Positions 29,440 through 38,816 are shown, counted from the stretch's first letter. The stretch is DNA of 64,000 bases from Alicyclobacillus_A sp963788285 (GCA_963788285.1 CAWBGB010000017.1:1-64000); one strand, 5' to 3'. Numbers and translations: made by a program. The notes: generated from the sequence alone by a model not told the origin.

Positions 29440-29931
29440 GTGACCGCCATGCAAGCAAAATACTTAGACCCGTTTTCTGTTTGGAAGTCCTTTTATAGCG
29501 AAATGGAGCCGAAACTATCCCAAGCTATGCAGAAGTGGCTGGAAAGTGAAGAGTATGCAGCATTCTCCGGGCAATTGCTGAGTGCCACGCTGCAAGTGGA
29601 ACAAAGCATTCTTAAGAATGTCGAACACATGCTGCAAACTTACAACATACCGACTATGAAAGACTTCGCTCGCCTCGGCGAATTACTCGTTGGCGTGGAG
29701 AGCAAGATTGACCAGCTGGACGAACGTCTGGCCCGGTTGGAGAAGCTCGCGTTGAACAGCGCTGATGTGCGAGACCAGCTGGACGCCATTACAGCGCAGC
29801 TGGAAGCAATCGGTCAGCTCCAGCTGCCGGAGGTATCTGACTCCGACAAGAACGCAGCGGCCACGAAAAACCGCAGACGTGTGCAGAGAGCCCAAGACGG
29901 TGCGGACGAATCGAAATCGGAACTCGTGTGA
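29440..29931 (+). CDS. phaR: PHA synthase subunit PhaR (class IV)
   Basis: A 163-residue partner of PhaC needed for synthase activity in Bacillus-type class IV enzymes. It opens with DPFSVWKSFYSEMEPKLSQA, like the N-terminus of PhaR/PhaE subunits, and has a coiled coil (LLVGVESKIDQLDERLARLE) and a basic, charged tail. Start GTG 29,440 or ATG 29,449. It lies before phaB and phaC, the order phaR-phaB-phaC known from Bacillus megaterium. A short PhaE is the alternative. Confidence 0.75.
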   Translation: MTAMQAKYLDPFSVWKSFYSEMEPKLSQAMQKWLESEEYAAFSGQLLSATLQVEQSILKNVEHMLQTYNIPTMKDFARLGELLVGVESKIDQLDERLARLEKLALNSADVRDQLDAITAQLEAIGQLQLPEVSDSDKNAAATKNRRRVQRAQDGADESKSELV

Positions 29932-29991
29932 CCACATAGTGAAGGTTCTTTTGATAGAAAATCATCACGTGATACTTGGAGGGACGAACCC

Positions 29992-30765
29992 ATGGCAATT
30001 TCGGTAAATGAACTGGCTACGCACAAAATTCTACAGGATCGCGTTGTATTAGTGACGGGCGGTTCTCGTGGCATCGGCGCAGAGATCGCCAAAGAACTGG
30101 CGGCCCAGGGCGCAACGGTCGCAATCAACTATGTGTCCAATGCGGATCGGGCACAGGAAGTGGTGCGTGAAATTTCGTCGTACAATTCAAAGGTTACGGC
30201 GGTACAAGGGGATGTCTCCAATCCGGATGCCATGAAAAGGGTCTATGAAGAGGTCATGGAAACCTATGGGAAGATTGACATCCTCATCAACAACGCGGGC
30301 ATTACACGCGACGCGAAATTTGTGAACATGACTGAAGAACAATGGAACGAAGTCATCACCACCAATATGAACAGCCTCTTCCACCTCACCAAACTGGTTC
30401 TTCCAAACATGATTGAGCAAAACTATGGTCGAATTATCAACATTTCGTCCATCATTGGTCAGGCTGGTGGGTTTGGTCAGACCAACTACTCGGCCGCAAA
30501 GGCGGGGATGATTGGTTTTACAAAATCCCTTGCGCTGGAAGTGGCACGCTACAACATAACGGTCAACTGTGTCTGCCCAGGCTATACCTTCACCGACATG
30601 GTGGCGGCCGTACCGGAAAAGGTTCAAGAAAAGATCATCTCTAAAATTCCGTTGGGCCGCTTCGGGACACCGGAGGAAGTGGCCAAAGCAGTCCGCTTCT
30701 TAGTCGTTGACGGTGACTACATCACTGGCCAGAGCATCAACGTAAACGGCGGCATGTACATGTAA
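29992..30765 (+). CDS. phaB: Acetoacetyl-CoA reductase PhaB
   Basis: NADPH-dependent short-chain dehydrogenase that makes (R)-3-hydroxybutyryl-CoA for polymer synthesis. 257 residues with the coenzyme motif TGGSRGIGA, the structural NNAG, and the catalytic Ser-Tyr-Lys as ISSIIGQAGG and YSAAK. GGAGGG precedes ATG 29,992. About 13 extra residues precede the first beta strand. FabG-type reductases look alike; the operon supports PhaB. Confidence 0.88.
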   Translation: MAISVNELATHKILQDRVVLVTGGSRGIGAEIAKELAAQGATVAINYVSNADRAQEVVREISSYNSKVTAVQGDVSNPDAMKRVYEEVMETYGKIDILINNAGITRDAKFVNMTEEQWNEVITTNMNSLFHLTKLVLPNMIEQNYGRIINISSIIGQAGGFGQTNYSAAKAGMIGFTKSLALEVARYNITVNCVCPGYTFTDMVAAVPEKVQEKIISKIPLGRFGTPEEVAKAVRFLVVDGDYITGQSINVNGGMYM

Positions 30766-30820
30766 CAACGGCAATGTGCCCCTGGTCAGTGAACCAGGGG
30801 TATTTTATGGAGGTGAAATC

Positions 30821-31927
30821 ATGACCGCGCACGGAAATTGGGCAGAGGCCTGGAAACAAATGATAGATGGCGAACAAGGCGCCGAACAGAAGAACATCCC
30901 AGTCGTTCAATGGAGTGAACGGCAGCGCAAAGTACTGGAAGTTATCACGAAAGCGGAACCGGAAATGGGGATGACCCCGAAGGAAATCATTTGGCGAAAG
31001 AACAAAAGCAAGCTCTACCATTTTACGCCAGTAGACGCTAAGGTCACCAAGAAGACGCCTATTCTCATGGTGTACGCGATGATCAACAAGCCCTACATCC
31101 TCGATGTCGAGCCGGGCAACTCGTTCGTAGAATATTTGCTGCAAGATGGATTTGACGTCTACATGCTGGATTGGGGCGACGCGGGGATTGAGGATTCTCG
31201 CAATGGATTTGCCGAGTACATCCTCGATTATCTGGCAAAAGCAGTAGAGCGCGTATGCCTGTATAGCGGCCAGGAGTCCATCAACCTGTTTTCATACTGC
31301 ATGGGTGGCACGATGGGCACGATGTACACCGCACTATTTCCGGAACGCGTAAAAAACCTGGTGGTTCTCGCTGCTCCTATCGATTTCCGGCATGCTGTGC
31401 TGTACAACAAATGGCTCGACGAAAAGTACTTCGATGTTGACAAACTGGTGGAGACGTTTGGCAACGTGCCTTCCCATATGATAGACCTCGGGAACAAGAT
31501 GCTGAAACCGATGAGCAACTTCATTAATCCCTGGGTGCAACTGTTTGAGAAAGTGGACAATGAAAAATTTGTGCACAATTGGCGCCTCGTGAACAAGTGG
31601 GTGAACGACGGCACTGACTTTCCAGGTCAGACTTACCGCGAGTGGATTCGAGACTTCTATCAGCAAAACAAGCTCATTAAAGGCGAGATTGTACTGCGCG
31701 GACGGCGCGTGGATCTCGCACGGATTGAGTGCCCAGTGTTGATTCTAACGGCAGAGCACGACCACATCGCACCTTGTGATCAAACGCGAGCCTTGTTTGA
31801 CTACATCAGCAGTACGGACAAACAGGAGAACAACTATCCGGTCGGCCACGTCAGTCTCGTCTTCGGTCGCACGGCGAAACAGAAAGTTTATCCGGACACA
31901 TCTGCTTGGCTCGCCGCACGGGATTAA
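30821..31927 (+). CDS. phaC: Class IV poly(3-hydroxyalkanoate) synthase PhaC
   Basis: Polymerises (R)-3-hydroxyacyl-CoA at the granule surface together with PhaR. 368 residues, alpha/beta-hydrolase fold. The lipase-like box is FSYCMGGT, with Cys about residue 160 as nucleophile; the acid lies in LILTAEHDHIAP and the His in GHVSLVFG near the end. The length is typical for class III/IV PhaC. ATG 30,821 has GGAGGTG seven bases upstream; the frame is open further upstream but without a site. A bidirectional terminator follows. Confidence 0.93.
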   Translation: MTAHGNWAEAWKQMIDGEQGAEQKNIPVVQWSERQRKVLEVITKAEPEMGMTPKEIIWRKNKSKLYHFTPVDAKVTKKTPILMVYAMINKPYILDVEPGNSFVEYLLQDGFDVYMLDWGDAGIEDSRNGFAEYILDYLAKAVERVCLYSGQESINLFSYCMGGTMGTMYTALFPERVKNLVVLAAPIDFRHAVLYNKWLDEKYFDVDKLVETFGNVPSHMIDLGNKMLKPMSNFINPWVQLFEKVDNEKFVHNWRLVNKWVNDGTDFPGQTYREWIRDFYQQNKLIKGEIVLRGRRVDLARIECPVLILTAEHDHIAPCDQTRALFDYISSTDKQENNYPVGHVSLVFGRTAKQKVYPDTSAWLAARD

Positions 31928-31948
31928 TATCAATGACATGGAGATCAC

Positions 31949-31982
31949 AAAGAGACCTGAGATTCATTCAGGTCTCTTTTTT
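31949..31982 (+). terminator. Terminator between phaC and the convergent hydrolase gene
   Basis: AAAGAGACCTGA and TTCAGGTCTCTTT form a near-perfect stem flanked by A and T runs, able to work in both directions. It overlaps the last codons of the minus-strand hydrolase. Confidence 0.85.
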
Positions 31983-32780
31983 AATGTCTTGACTGGCCGT
32001 TGACTTTTGAATTTTCAACTCGGAAAGAAACTCAAGGATCTTCCGATTAAACTCCTCTGGTTGCTCCAGTTTTGCCATGTGCCCGGCACAACGGAGAATG
32101 GCCATTTGTGAGCCTGGGATAAGGTGATGTATCATCACCTGACTCCATAGCGGTGTGAGGAGATCGTAGTCGCTGGCAATGATTAATGTAGGCACCTGAA
32201 TTTGTGGTAACAACTCGGTATTGTCCACTTGTAGACAAGCTTCTAGCGTCTGACGATAGGTGCTTGAGTTAAGCTCCATGGCATGGTGAAAGCGTTCCAG
32301 CGTCTCGCTCTTCCAATTGACCAGGCACGTAGCAGCCGCCAGTGACGTCCGCCATGGTTGTGGAAGGAAGTTGGCACGCCACGTCCACAACTGGTAGAGC
32401 GGGGCCCGCATCAGCCGCGGAACGTAGAAAAAGGTGCTTACAAGAATGAGAGATCGACAACGATCCGGCGCTATACGGTACATCTCTTGAGCGACGACAC
32501 CGCCCATCGACAATCCACAAATGTGTGCGCTTTCAACTTCCAGTACGTCCAACAGTTCTAGAATGTACCGTGCAAATGACTCGATTGAAACTTCCTCGGC
32601 AGGTGTGGATTGGCCATGACCCGGCAAATCGGGGATGATCAGATCATATGAATTGGCCAGCGCATACTGACAGGCCCATCCTTCCTTTCGTTCACCCAGG
32701 CCGTGAATCAAAACCAGCGGTTCTCCCGAGCCCATCCTGTCGCAGTGGATTGTCAAGTTACGGAGTGTGGCAGTGTACAT
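31968..32780 (-). CDS. Alpha/beta hydrolase inside the PHA locus
   Basis: A 270-residue hydrolase with oxyanion-loop text LVLIHGLGERKEGW, nucleophile elbow GLSMGG (Ser), acid in IIASDYDLLTP and His in LRCAGHMAKLEQPEEFN. The family is broad (lactonases, esterases, haloperoxidase-like). Its site between phaC and phaQ makes an intracellular PHA depolymerase or 3-hydroxyacyl thioesterase an attractive guess, but nothing in the sequence proves it. TGAGG precedes ATG 32,780. Confidence 0.75.
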   Translation of the reverse strand: MYTATLRNLTIHCDRMGSGEPLVLIHGLGERKEGWACQYALANSYDLIIPDLPGHGQSTPAEEVSIESFARYILELLDVLEVESAHICGLSMGGVVAQEMYRIAPDRCRSLILVSTFFYVPRLMRAPLYQLWTWRANFLPQPWRTSLAAATCLVNWKSETLERFHHAMELNSSTYRQTLEACLQVDNTELLPQIQVPTLIIASDYDLLTPLWSQVMIHHLIPGSQMAILRCAGHMAKLEQPEEFNRKILEFLSELKIQKSTASQDIKKET

Positions 32781-32969
32781 GAGAAAACCTCATTTCACAG
32801 GTGGTGGAATATCGTATTCAAAAACGGATCCAACTGATAATCCCGTTACCTTGTTTTGCCGAATGAAGTGCTGACCATACACGGCAAAAAGAAATTTTTA
32901 AAAAAGGGATATGAATTTGATGCACATAGGTGTAAAATACATATAGGTGAAATTGAAAAGGTGATTTCA

Positions 32970-33449
32970 ATGGCAGAACACAAAGCACCGAGCGGACCGA
33001 CCGGACTGGGTGGATTGGGGAAAAACTTTTTAGTACCACACATCCTGCTCCTCTTGCGCGACATGCCGATTCACGGCTATGAGTTGATGCAAAAGCTGAC
33101 ATCCCTTGGGTTTCAGGCCCTTGACCAGGGAAATTTCTACCGCACGATGCGACAGTTGGAAAAGGAGAGCTACGTGCATTCTGAATGGGACACCTCGTCG
33201 AGCGGTCCGGCCAAACGGCTGTATTCTCTGACTGAAATGGGCGAGAAGTATCTCCAAGCATACGCTGATGAACTGCAACGCTACCAAAACATGTTGAATC
33301 AATTCTTCGACATGTACTCCAAAATGTTTGACCTCTACCTCTTCCCCTTCCGCAAGGAGGGGGAAGAGGTAGAGAAAAATAACCAACCTCAGGGGAGGGC
33401 TTTAGATGAGCCAGAAGGAAAAGAAGGATCAAGCACAATACGTGAGTGA
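32970..33449 (+). CDS. phaQ: PadR-type regulator PhaQ
   Basis: A 159-residue regulator. The winged helix (about residues 20-95) reads LLLLRDMPIHGYELMQKLTS and FYRTMRQLEKESYV, typical of PadR proteins. In Bacillus megaterium PhaQ represses phaQ and phaP and is released by polymer; same role proposed. ATG 32,970 has AAAGGTG seven bases before. Upstream, GTGTAAAATACAT at about 32,931-32,943 is a small inverted repeat and ATAGGTG occurs twice, possible operator parts. The 3' end overlaps the next gene by 44 bases. Confidence 0.78.
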   Translation: MAEHKAPSGPTGLGGLGKNFLVPHILLLLRDMPIHGYELMQKLTSLGFQALDQGNFYRTMRQLEKESYVHSEWDTSSSGPAKRLYSLTEMGEKYLQAYADELQRYQNMLNQFFDMYSKMFDLYLFPFRKEGEEVEKNNQPQGRALDEPEGKEGSSTIRE

Positions 33450-33894
33450 CGCACTGGTGGATGCACTGTGGAACTCATACGAAGCACTCGTGTCGCACAC
33501 CCGTCAACAGATAAAAGATGCGGAGAATGAATGGCAGCTGGCGCTGGGCAAGGCATTGACATGGGGGAAAGAACAGCGGCAGCAAGTGAAGACGCTCTCT
33601 CAAGAGGTCGTCAAAAAAAGCAGTGAAGTGTTTTTCCCGGAAAACAGCCCGCTGAAGCCATTAGCCAAACAGGTAGAAGCCATCGCCCTGACTCCGCTTC
33701 AGTTCTCGTTTGATCTGGCGGAAAAAATCGAGCGGGTCTGGGAAGGGGATCAAAAGGACTTCGAAAAGATTCAAGGCGAACGGTCTACTACGTGGTGGAA
33801 TTGGCATGATTCGTTCGTAGCGGCCGCCAGGAGTCAGCAACGCACTTTCTTTCGGATGATGGAAGACAGCACGCGATTTGTTGCACGTGCGTAG
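33406..33894 (+). CDS. phaP: Phasin PhaP-like protein
   Basis: A 162-residue, mostly helical, Gln/Glu/Lys-rich protein (LVSHTRQQIKDAENEWQLAL) with a Trp-rich end (RSTTWWNWHDSF). Size, composition and position after phaQ match the Bacillus PhaP granule-coat protein. GGGGAGGG precedes ATG 33,406, which lies inside the end of phaQ in another frame. Confidence 0.65.
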   Translation: MSQKEKKDQAQYVSDALVDALWNSYEALVSHTRQQIKDAENEWQLALGKALTWGKEQRQQVKTLSQEVVKKSSEVFFPENSPLKPLAKQVEAIALTPLQFSFDLAEKIERVWEGDQKDFEKIQGERSTTWWNWHDSFVAAARSQQRTFFRMMEDSTRFVARA

Positions 33895-33916
33895 AAACCG
33901 ATGAGGGGGAGCACGC

Positions 33917-34657
33917 ATGCGTCTGCATGACAAGGTCGCTCTGATCACCGGGGCTGCCAGTGGAATCGGGAAAGCCACAGCCTGCGTGTTTGCAAGAAAC
34001 GGGGCTAAGCTGGTGATTGCCGATTTCGATGAAGAACTGGGGATGGCCACCGTCGAAGAACTTCGGCAGGTGGGAGCAGAAGCAGAGTTTGTGAAAGTTA
34101 ATGTCAGCAATCTGTACGACGTGCAACAAATGGTCGACGCAGCCGTGAAAAGATTTTCCCGCATCGATGTGCTGGTGAATAATGCGGGTATCGTGCGCGA
34201 CGGGTTGCTGACGAAATTAGACCCAGCACAGTGGGACCAAGTGGTCGCGGTAAACCTGACAGGTGTATTTTACTGCACGCAGGCGGTGGCCCGGGTCATG
34301 GTACCCCAAGGGCACGGCGTCATCCTGAACGCTGCTTCCGTGGTCGGGCTGTACGGCAACATTGGACAAACAAACTACGTTGCAACCAAGTCCGGCGTCA
34401 TTGGAATGACGAAAACTTGGGCGAAGGAACTTGGACCCAAAGGCATTCGTGTGAACGCGGTGGCTCCTGGCTTCATCATGACTGGAATGACTGAGCAGAT
34501 GCCTCCCAAGGTGCTGGATACGATGAAAGAAAAAACCCCGCTGCACCGACTCGGACAGCCGGAGGACATAGCTCATGCATATCTGTTTCTCGCATCAGAT
34601 GAGGCCAGCTTTATTAACGGGGCAGTTTTAAGTGTCGATGGTGGGCTCACATTCTAA
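33917..34657 (+). CDS. Second acetoacetyl-CoA reductase-like SDR
   Basis: A 246-residue NAD(P)-dependent short-chain dehydrogenase: TGAASGIGK, NNAG, catalytic Ser in NAASVVGLYG and Tyr/Lys in NYVATKSG. Similar to PhaB and FabG. It follows the phasin by 22 bases with GAGGGGGAG before ATG 33,917. Two PhaB-like genes in one locus may differ in cofactor or chain length. Confidence 0.85.
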   Translation: MRLHDKVALITGAASGIGKATACVFARNGAKLVIADFDEELGMATVEELRQVGAEAEFVKVNVSNLYDVQQMVDAAVKRFSRIDVLVNNAGIVRDGLLTKLDPAQWDQVVAVNLTGVFYCTQAVARVMVPQGHGVILNAASVVGLYGNIGQTNYVATKSGVIGMTKTWAKELGPKGIRVNAVAPGFIMTGMTEQMPPKVLDTMKEKTPLHRLGQPEDIAHAYLFLASDEASFINGAVLSVDGGLTF

Positions 34658-34745
34658 AGCGTTGACGAGATGTCGGAGTTTATTTCGACAGATTTGTAGC
34701 CCCCTTTTTGGCTAAACTGGCAAAAAACGAACACCACAACACCAA

Positions 34746-34792
34746 GGGGTTGTCTCTTCAGCTCATCTCAGGATGACTTTTGGGACAGCCCC
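34746..34792. repeat. Short inverted repeat resembling transposon ends
   Basis: GGGGTTGTCTC and GGGACAGCCCC pair (two G-T pairs) around a 25-base centre. The outer bases resemble terminal inverted repeats of several IS families, so this may be a tiny IS remnant. No T run follows, so it is less likely a terminator. Confidence 0.3.
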
Positions 34793-34914
34793 ATTCTGGT
34801 TTGCAGTGTCATCTCATGTCACCGATGCATGAACGTATCAAGATGACCCACGTACTTTGAACCCAGCCATTTGTCTTCAGACAAGCGAAGAATTTCCCCA
34901 AAAGGATGGGCTGA

Positions 34915-36153
34915 CTAGTCCAGTTGCACACCTTTCGATTCCCGCCACATGACGGTGAAAAGGATCATGAAAACGGAAGCCCCGGCCACGGAATAGGTCA
35001 TTGCGTGCGCCAAGCCTCCTACCGCCGACGCTATCCCGGATACAATCAAGGGCACCACGGCTCCGCCCAGAGCCGCACCAATATGGTAGGTCGTTCCTTG
35101 ACCCGTCGAACGTACATTCGTCTGAAAATGCTCCGCCAGATAGGTTGGGATGGCGGCCCACACACCGCCAATGGAAAAAAGGCCAATCAAGAAAGTGAAT
35201 ATGTCTCTCAGCATGTCATTGGTGATGGATTGAAAGACGAAGGAGCAGAGCAGGGTTCCAATCGCGGAAATGATGATGGTCGCTCGGCGGCCTATGATGT
35301 CAGATACCCAACCGCCTACGATATTTCCGATGATTCCGGCAACATTCAGCAAGATAATCGTATTTGCGACAACAGTTGGTTCAAAATGACCCTGGGATTT
35401 CAACAAGGTTGCGTAGAACGTGTTAATGGGATAAGTCACGCTAAACGCGATGATGGCGATGATGGCCGCGTGGATCGTTGTCCAAGTGTTTCCTTTCACA
35501 AAGAGCTGAGACAGCGGAATGGATTTTTTGTGCCGCGCTTCCCGCTCAAGTTTCCATCGTGGAGACTCCGGCAACTGCCACCAAATGTACAACATGACGA
35601 GGAGTGCAGGAACACATGCGATATAAAACATGGTGTGCCAGCCGAGAGAACTGTACCATTCTCGGTAGATAATGGCTGCGAAAATGTAGCCGAAAGAAAA
35701 TCCGGACTGCATGAGGCCAGAAGCCAGGCCGCGCCATTTCGCAGGCATCATCTCCATCAGCATGGGTGTACCGCTCGCGTACATGGCTCCCATGCCAAGG
35801 CCGTACAGGATGCGAACCAGGTACAGCAATGTAAAACCAAGCGAGAAACCAGTGAGAAACTCGAACACCGAGAACCACAAAATTGAGATGACGAGAGTCA
35901 TCTTGCGACCCCAGTAGTCGCCCAGCAATCCACCCAAAAATCCGCCACCTAGGCGTGCAAATGTGGTTGCCGAAGACACTCCGGCCGCCAGTGCCAGAGG
36001 CACGTGGTAATCTTTCATGATGTCCAATAAGACGAAAGTGAGAATAGAAAAGTCCATCGCGTCGAACGCCCATGCCAACGCGATGGAAATGAGTGCCTTC
36101 TTATCGATGCACTTGTTTGCTGCGGGAAGATTCGTTTGCAATGGAATCGACAT
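34915..36153 (-). CDS. MFS transporter of the sugar/aromatic-acid:H+ symporter type
   Basis: A 412-residue, 12-helix major facilitator. The loop 2-3 motif is GGLLGDYWGRKMTL and the matching loop in the second half GGWVSDIIGRRATI. The IYREWYSSLGWHTMF and LPESPRWKLEREAR segments are typical of the sialate/shikimate/benzoate group. It probably imports an organic acid with protons. ATG 36,153 is chosen because GAGAGGAGAG precedes it; the open frame runs 59 codons further without a site. Transcribed alone, against the PHA operon. Confidence 0.85.
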   Translation of the reverse strand: MSIPLQTNLPAANKCIDKKALISIALAWAFDAMDFSILTFVLLDIMKDYHVPLALAAGVSSATTFARLGGGFLGGLLGDYWGRKMTLVISILWFSVFEFLTGFSLGFTLLYLVRILYGLGMGAMYASGTPMLMEMMPAKWRGLASGLMQSGFSFGYIFAAIIYREWYSSLGWHTMFYIACVPALLVMLYIWWQLPESPRWKLEREARHKKSIPLSQLFVKGNTWTTIHAAIIAIIAFSVTYPINTFYATLLKSQGHFEPTVVANTIILLNVAGIIGNIVGGWVSDIIGRRATIIISAIGTLLCSFVFQSITNDMLRDIFTFLIGLFSIGGVWAAIPTYLAEHFQTNVRSTGQGTTYHIGAALGGAVVPLIVSGIASAVGGLAHAMTYSVAGASVFMILFTVMWRESKGVQLD

Positions 36154-36383
36154 ATATCGTTCTCTCCTCTCTGGATAAATTAGTGATGAATGCGTTGCTA
36201 TCATCAATGGTGACACTTTCGAGATTATATTGTCAATTCTGATGAATCTAATGGGGCACATATCGGGGACAGCAGTGGAAACTATGGAAACAGAATAAAT
36301 ACATTGGTGGAAGTGGTAATCAATTATCATTTCAATTGCCTTCTAATCTTGATAAACTTCATCGATGTATACAACAAAAACGC

Positions 36384-36512
36384 CTAATCATCGGTGCTAT
36401 CGCTGCCACCGATGTACGGGGGATGTAATTGGTCTTCGGACCTGGGGTGAAGCGCTGAGTAGCGCCGGGTGATCTCGTCATCCGAACCCGACAACTAACC
36501 TCGGAGGCAAAA
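36384..36512 (+). ncRNA. Cyclic di-AMP riboswitch (ydaO/yuaA class)
   Basis: The leader of the LysM-SleB gene holds the conserved blocks of this class as I know it: CGCTGCCACCGA, ACGGGGGATG, a variable hairpin (GGTCTTCGGACC), GGGGTGAA, and the diagnostic end CCGAACCCGACAACTAACCT. The class binds c-di-AMP and switches off wall-hydrolase and potassium-transport genes. The short gap to the start codon suggests control by termination or by masking the ribosome site; I did not resolve the expression platform. Confidence 0.85.
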
Positions 36513-36520
36513 ACGAGAGG

Positions 36521-37165
36521 ATGAAAAGATTGCGTTTGTCACGTGTTGGTTTGGGCATGGTTTCCGCTGCCGTTGTCGGCTGTGCAAGCTTCACGCCGGC
36601 ATTTGCGGCAACATCGAATACAGTAACCGTGAAGCCTGGAGATACCATGTGGTTGATTGCCAAGGCATATGGAATCCAAGTGCAGGCGTTGGAGAATGCG
36701 AATCCTACGGTAAACCCATACGACATGTTGGTCGGCACGGTATTGAGACTGCCTGAACCTGAAGGCTCTGGCAACACCCAGAACACAACTGCTACTTCAG
36801 AGAACCTGTACTGGATGCAGCATGTGATTCACGCCGAAGCGGGCAATCAGCCGCTGCAAGCGCAGATTGCGGTCGGAGATGTCATCCTTCATCGAATGAA
36901 TCACGGCGGTTATGGCAATACGGTAAAAGATGTTGTGTTTCAGGTGCAGAATGGTCACTACCAATTTACCAGTGTTGCCAACGGGTATATTTATTCGACA
37001 CCGAACGCAAGCAGCCAACAAGCTGCCGAAGACGTTTTGGAGAATCACACAGATGTTGTGCCTGGGGCGATGGTATTTTACAACCCAAGTGAAACGCCAG
37101 CGAACAGTTGGGTCTGGTCGCAACCAACCATTGCTCGTATTGGACAACTCATATTTGCCCAATAA
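36521..37165 (+). CDS. LysM-SleB cell-wall hydrolase
   Basis: Exported peptidoglycan hydrolase of 214 residues. Signal peptide (about 1-30, cut near AFA-AT), one LysM domain (about 34-80, TVKPGDTMWLIAKAYGIQVQ) and a Hydrolase_2/SleB domain (about 95-214, MQHVIHAEAGNQPLQAQIAV) whose Glu is the presumed lytic-transglycosylase acid. GAGAGG abuts ATG 36,521, so TTG 36,533 with better spacing may be the real start. The c-di-AMP riboswitch upstream ties it to wall and osmotic homeostasis; spore germination is an alternative role. Confidence 0.9.
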   Translation: MKRLRLSRVGLGMVSAAVVGCASFTPAFAATSNTVTVKPGDTMWLIAKAYGIQVQALENANPTVNPYDMLVGTVLRLPEPEGSGNTQNTTATSENLYWMQHVIHAEAGNQPLQAQIAVGDVILHRMNHGGYGNTVKDVVFQVQNGHYQFTSVANGYIYSTPNASSQQAAEDVLENHTDVVPGAMVFYNPSETPANSWVWSQPTIARIGQLIFAQ

Positions 37166-37197
37166 TTCACCATTTTCAATATGTCACTTGATGAGGG

Positions 37198-37226
37198 CGC
37201 TACAGGATTATCCTGTAGCGTTTTTT
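37198..37226 (+). terminator. Terminator after the LysM-SleB gene
   Basis: CGCTACAGGA and TCCTGTAGCG form a perfect stem with a tetraloop-sized gap, followed by TTTTTT. A strong intrinsic terminator. Confidence 0.9.
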
Positions 37227-37392
37227 ACATGAGCGATTTGCACATGGCTACGCGACGCTGACGCGTAACTTGAACGTGGTTTATGATATAAGATGATGGA
37301 TTTTGTCTGTAACCGAGCTGCCGCTTGGCAGCACCGGTGGACGTCCAACATTGAATTGGATTTTTTTGCAATGACTGAGAGTAAATGAGGAT

Positions 37393-38573
37393 ATGTCCAT
37401 TTCATGGCGCATCCGTTTAGGCGTGGTTGGTGCTAATGATTCCCTTTCTGTGATTTAGGACGTAGCGAAGGAATTTGGTGAACTGGAACTGATTCCAGTC
37501 GTTTATTGAGAAGAGGATGAAATTCCAGACAGAATCAGCCCCTATCTTGCCCGAGGCACAGATGTGGTTGTGGACAGATTCCATACGTCATCCTGTACAC
37601 AGGCCTGCTTTTTACACCCGTCACTCTGGTGAGGGGCTGTTTAAGGCGCTCTTGTACTGGGGCCATGAACGCGGTGTACGGATTTCAGAGATGAGCTTCG
37701 ACACACTCAGCCCGGACACATTGCAGCAGTCTCTTGTGGACGTCGGTATAGAATCGACATTTAACGTAAAGCATTACACTGGAAGCATTTGCTCGGAAGA
37801 GCTGGTCCATACACAAATCACTCTGGGAGCGCGACCTTAGCAAAGTGGCGGTAACTTGCCTACGCTCTGCTCGGTTGAAATTGGAGCAATTAGGGATTCC
37901 TTCTACGCACATCACCCCAACTCCCAGCGAGGTCAGACAGGTTGAGAGTATTGTTCAGACACAAGCATTGTTGCTGTCTCGCGATGCCCAAGTCGCCGTG
38001 CAAGTGATCCAGCGCACCGATAGCGATGAACCACGAATGTCAGAAGCGGGCTTTGATTCGGCCATTCATCGCTATTCGCGGTATCTACACGGGACTACGC
38101 AGAAAGTCAGCGTCAATCAGTGGATGATTTACGCGACGCGTGGGGACATAGAAGAGCTGACGAACACGTTCCAGCGAAAACCTCAGTTGCATGCTATCGC
38201 TGACCTTGAATACCACCTCATCACCGCGGGCATTGCACGGCAAGACAGTTCGCGATGCGCAAGAACGGGCCGTCTAGCACTGTAATAGGCAAATTTATGT
38301 GGTTCAGGAAGCTGGGCTTGAGGCCGTGAAGTCCCGCTCAGTGCACTGACCTTGATGAAAATTGCCGGTGTGCTTGCGAAGCGGGGATCGACGCGTATTA
38401 CCGCACATGAATTGGCGCAATATTTACACATTCTCCTGCGAAGCGCACGCCGCATTCTGTCGACCCTTGAAGCACACGGGATGGCCACGATCGTAGGTGA
38501 GGTCACGTCTTACCAGCGCGGGCGTCCGCGGAAAATTTACGATGTCCAAAGGAGCGGCGTGAGTAAGGAGTAG
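37393..38573 (+). pseudogene. Degenerate transcriptional regulator upstream of the catabolic cluster
   Basis: Pieces of one protein lie in several frames. Frame one (from ATG 37,393) reads WRIRLGVVGANDSL and carries stops at about 37,456 and 37,507. Frame two has HSGEGLFKALLYWGHERGVR and VKHYTGSICSEELV; frame three LRSARLKLEQLGIP and the following helical part to about 38,260. A last frame (38,352-38,573) is a winged helix (TAHELAQYLHILLRSARRIL, then GRPRKIYDV). Together they would make about 390 residues: an effector domain plus C-terminal DNA-binding domain. Neighbouring genes are clean, so the decay is probably real. It may once have controlled the amidohydrolase cluster. Confidence 0.6.
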
Positions 38574-38816
38574 CTGTTTTCTTCTCAGAAACCACTTCAC
38601 AAGACCAGCGATTTGCAAAACAGCGACGAACCACTGCCGTGGAATTTTACAAACCGTTGATGATCTGTGATCAAGCAGTGATCCTAGGGATCATCGATTT
38701 TTTGCGATTTTATCCCAAATCACTGTCGATACATAATACATTTTATAGTAAAATAATTTGAAATAATAATATGATTGGAATAACGGTAAATTGGTGAAGG
38801 TTGGAGGAGATCAGCG
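38574..38816. other. AT-rich promoter region of the amidohydrolase cluster
   Basis: About 240 bases rich in A and T, with TATAGTAAAATAAT around 38,747 and a small inverted repeat near 38,660-38,690 (GATGATCTGTGATC / GATCATCGATT). I cannot fix a promoter with confidence. Confidence 0.35.

Noticed and set aside
34924..35886. 320-codon plus-strand frame opposite the MFS transporter
   Set aside because: The minus strand encodes a complete 12-helix transporter with family motifs; the plus-strand text has no helices or motifs and odd composition.
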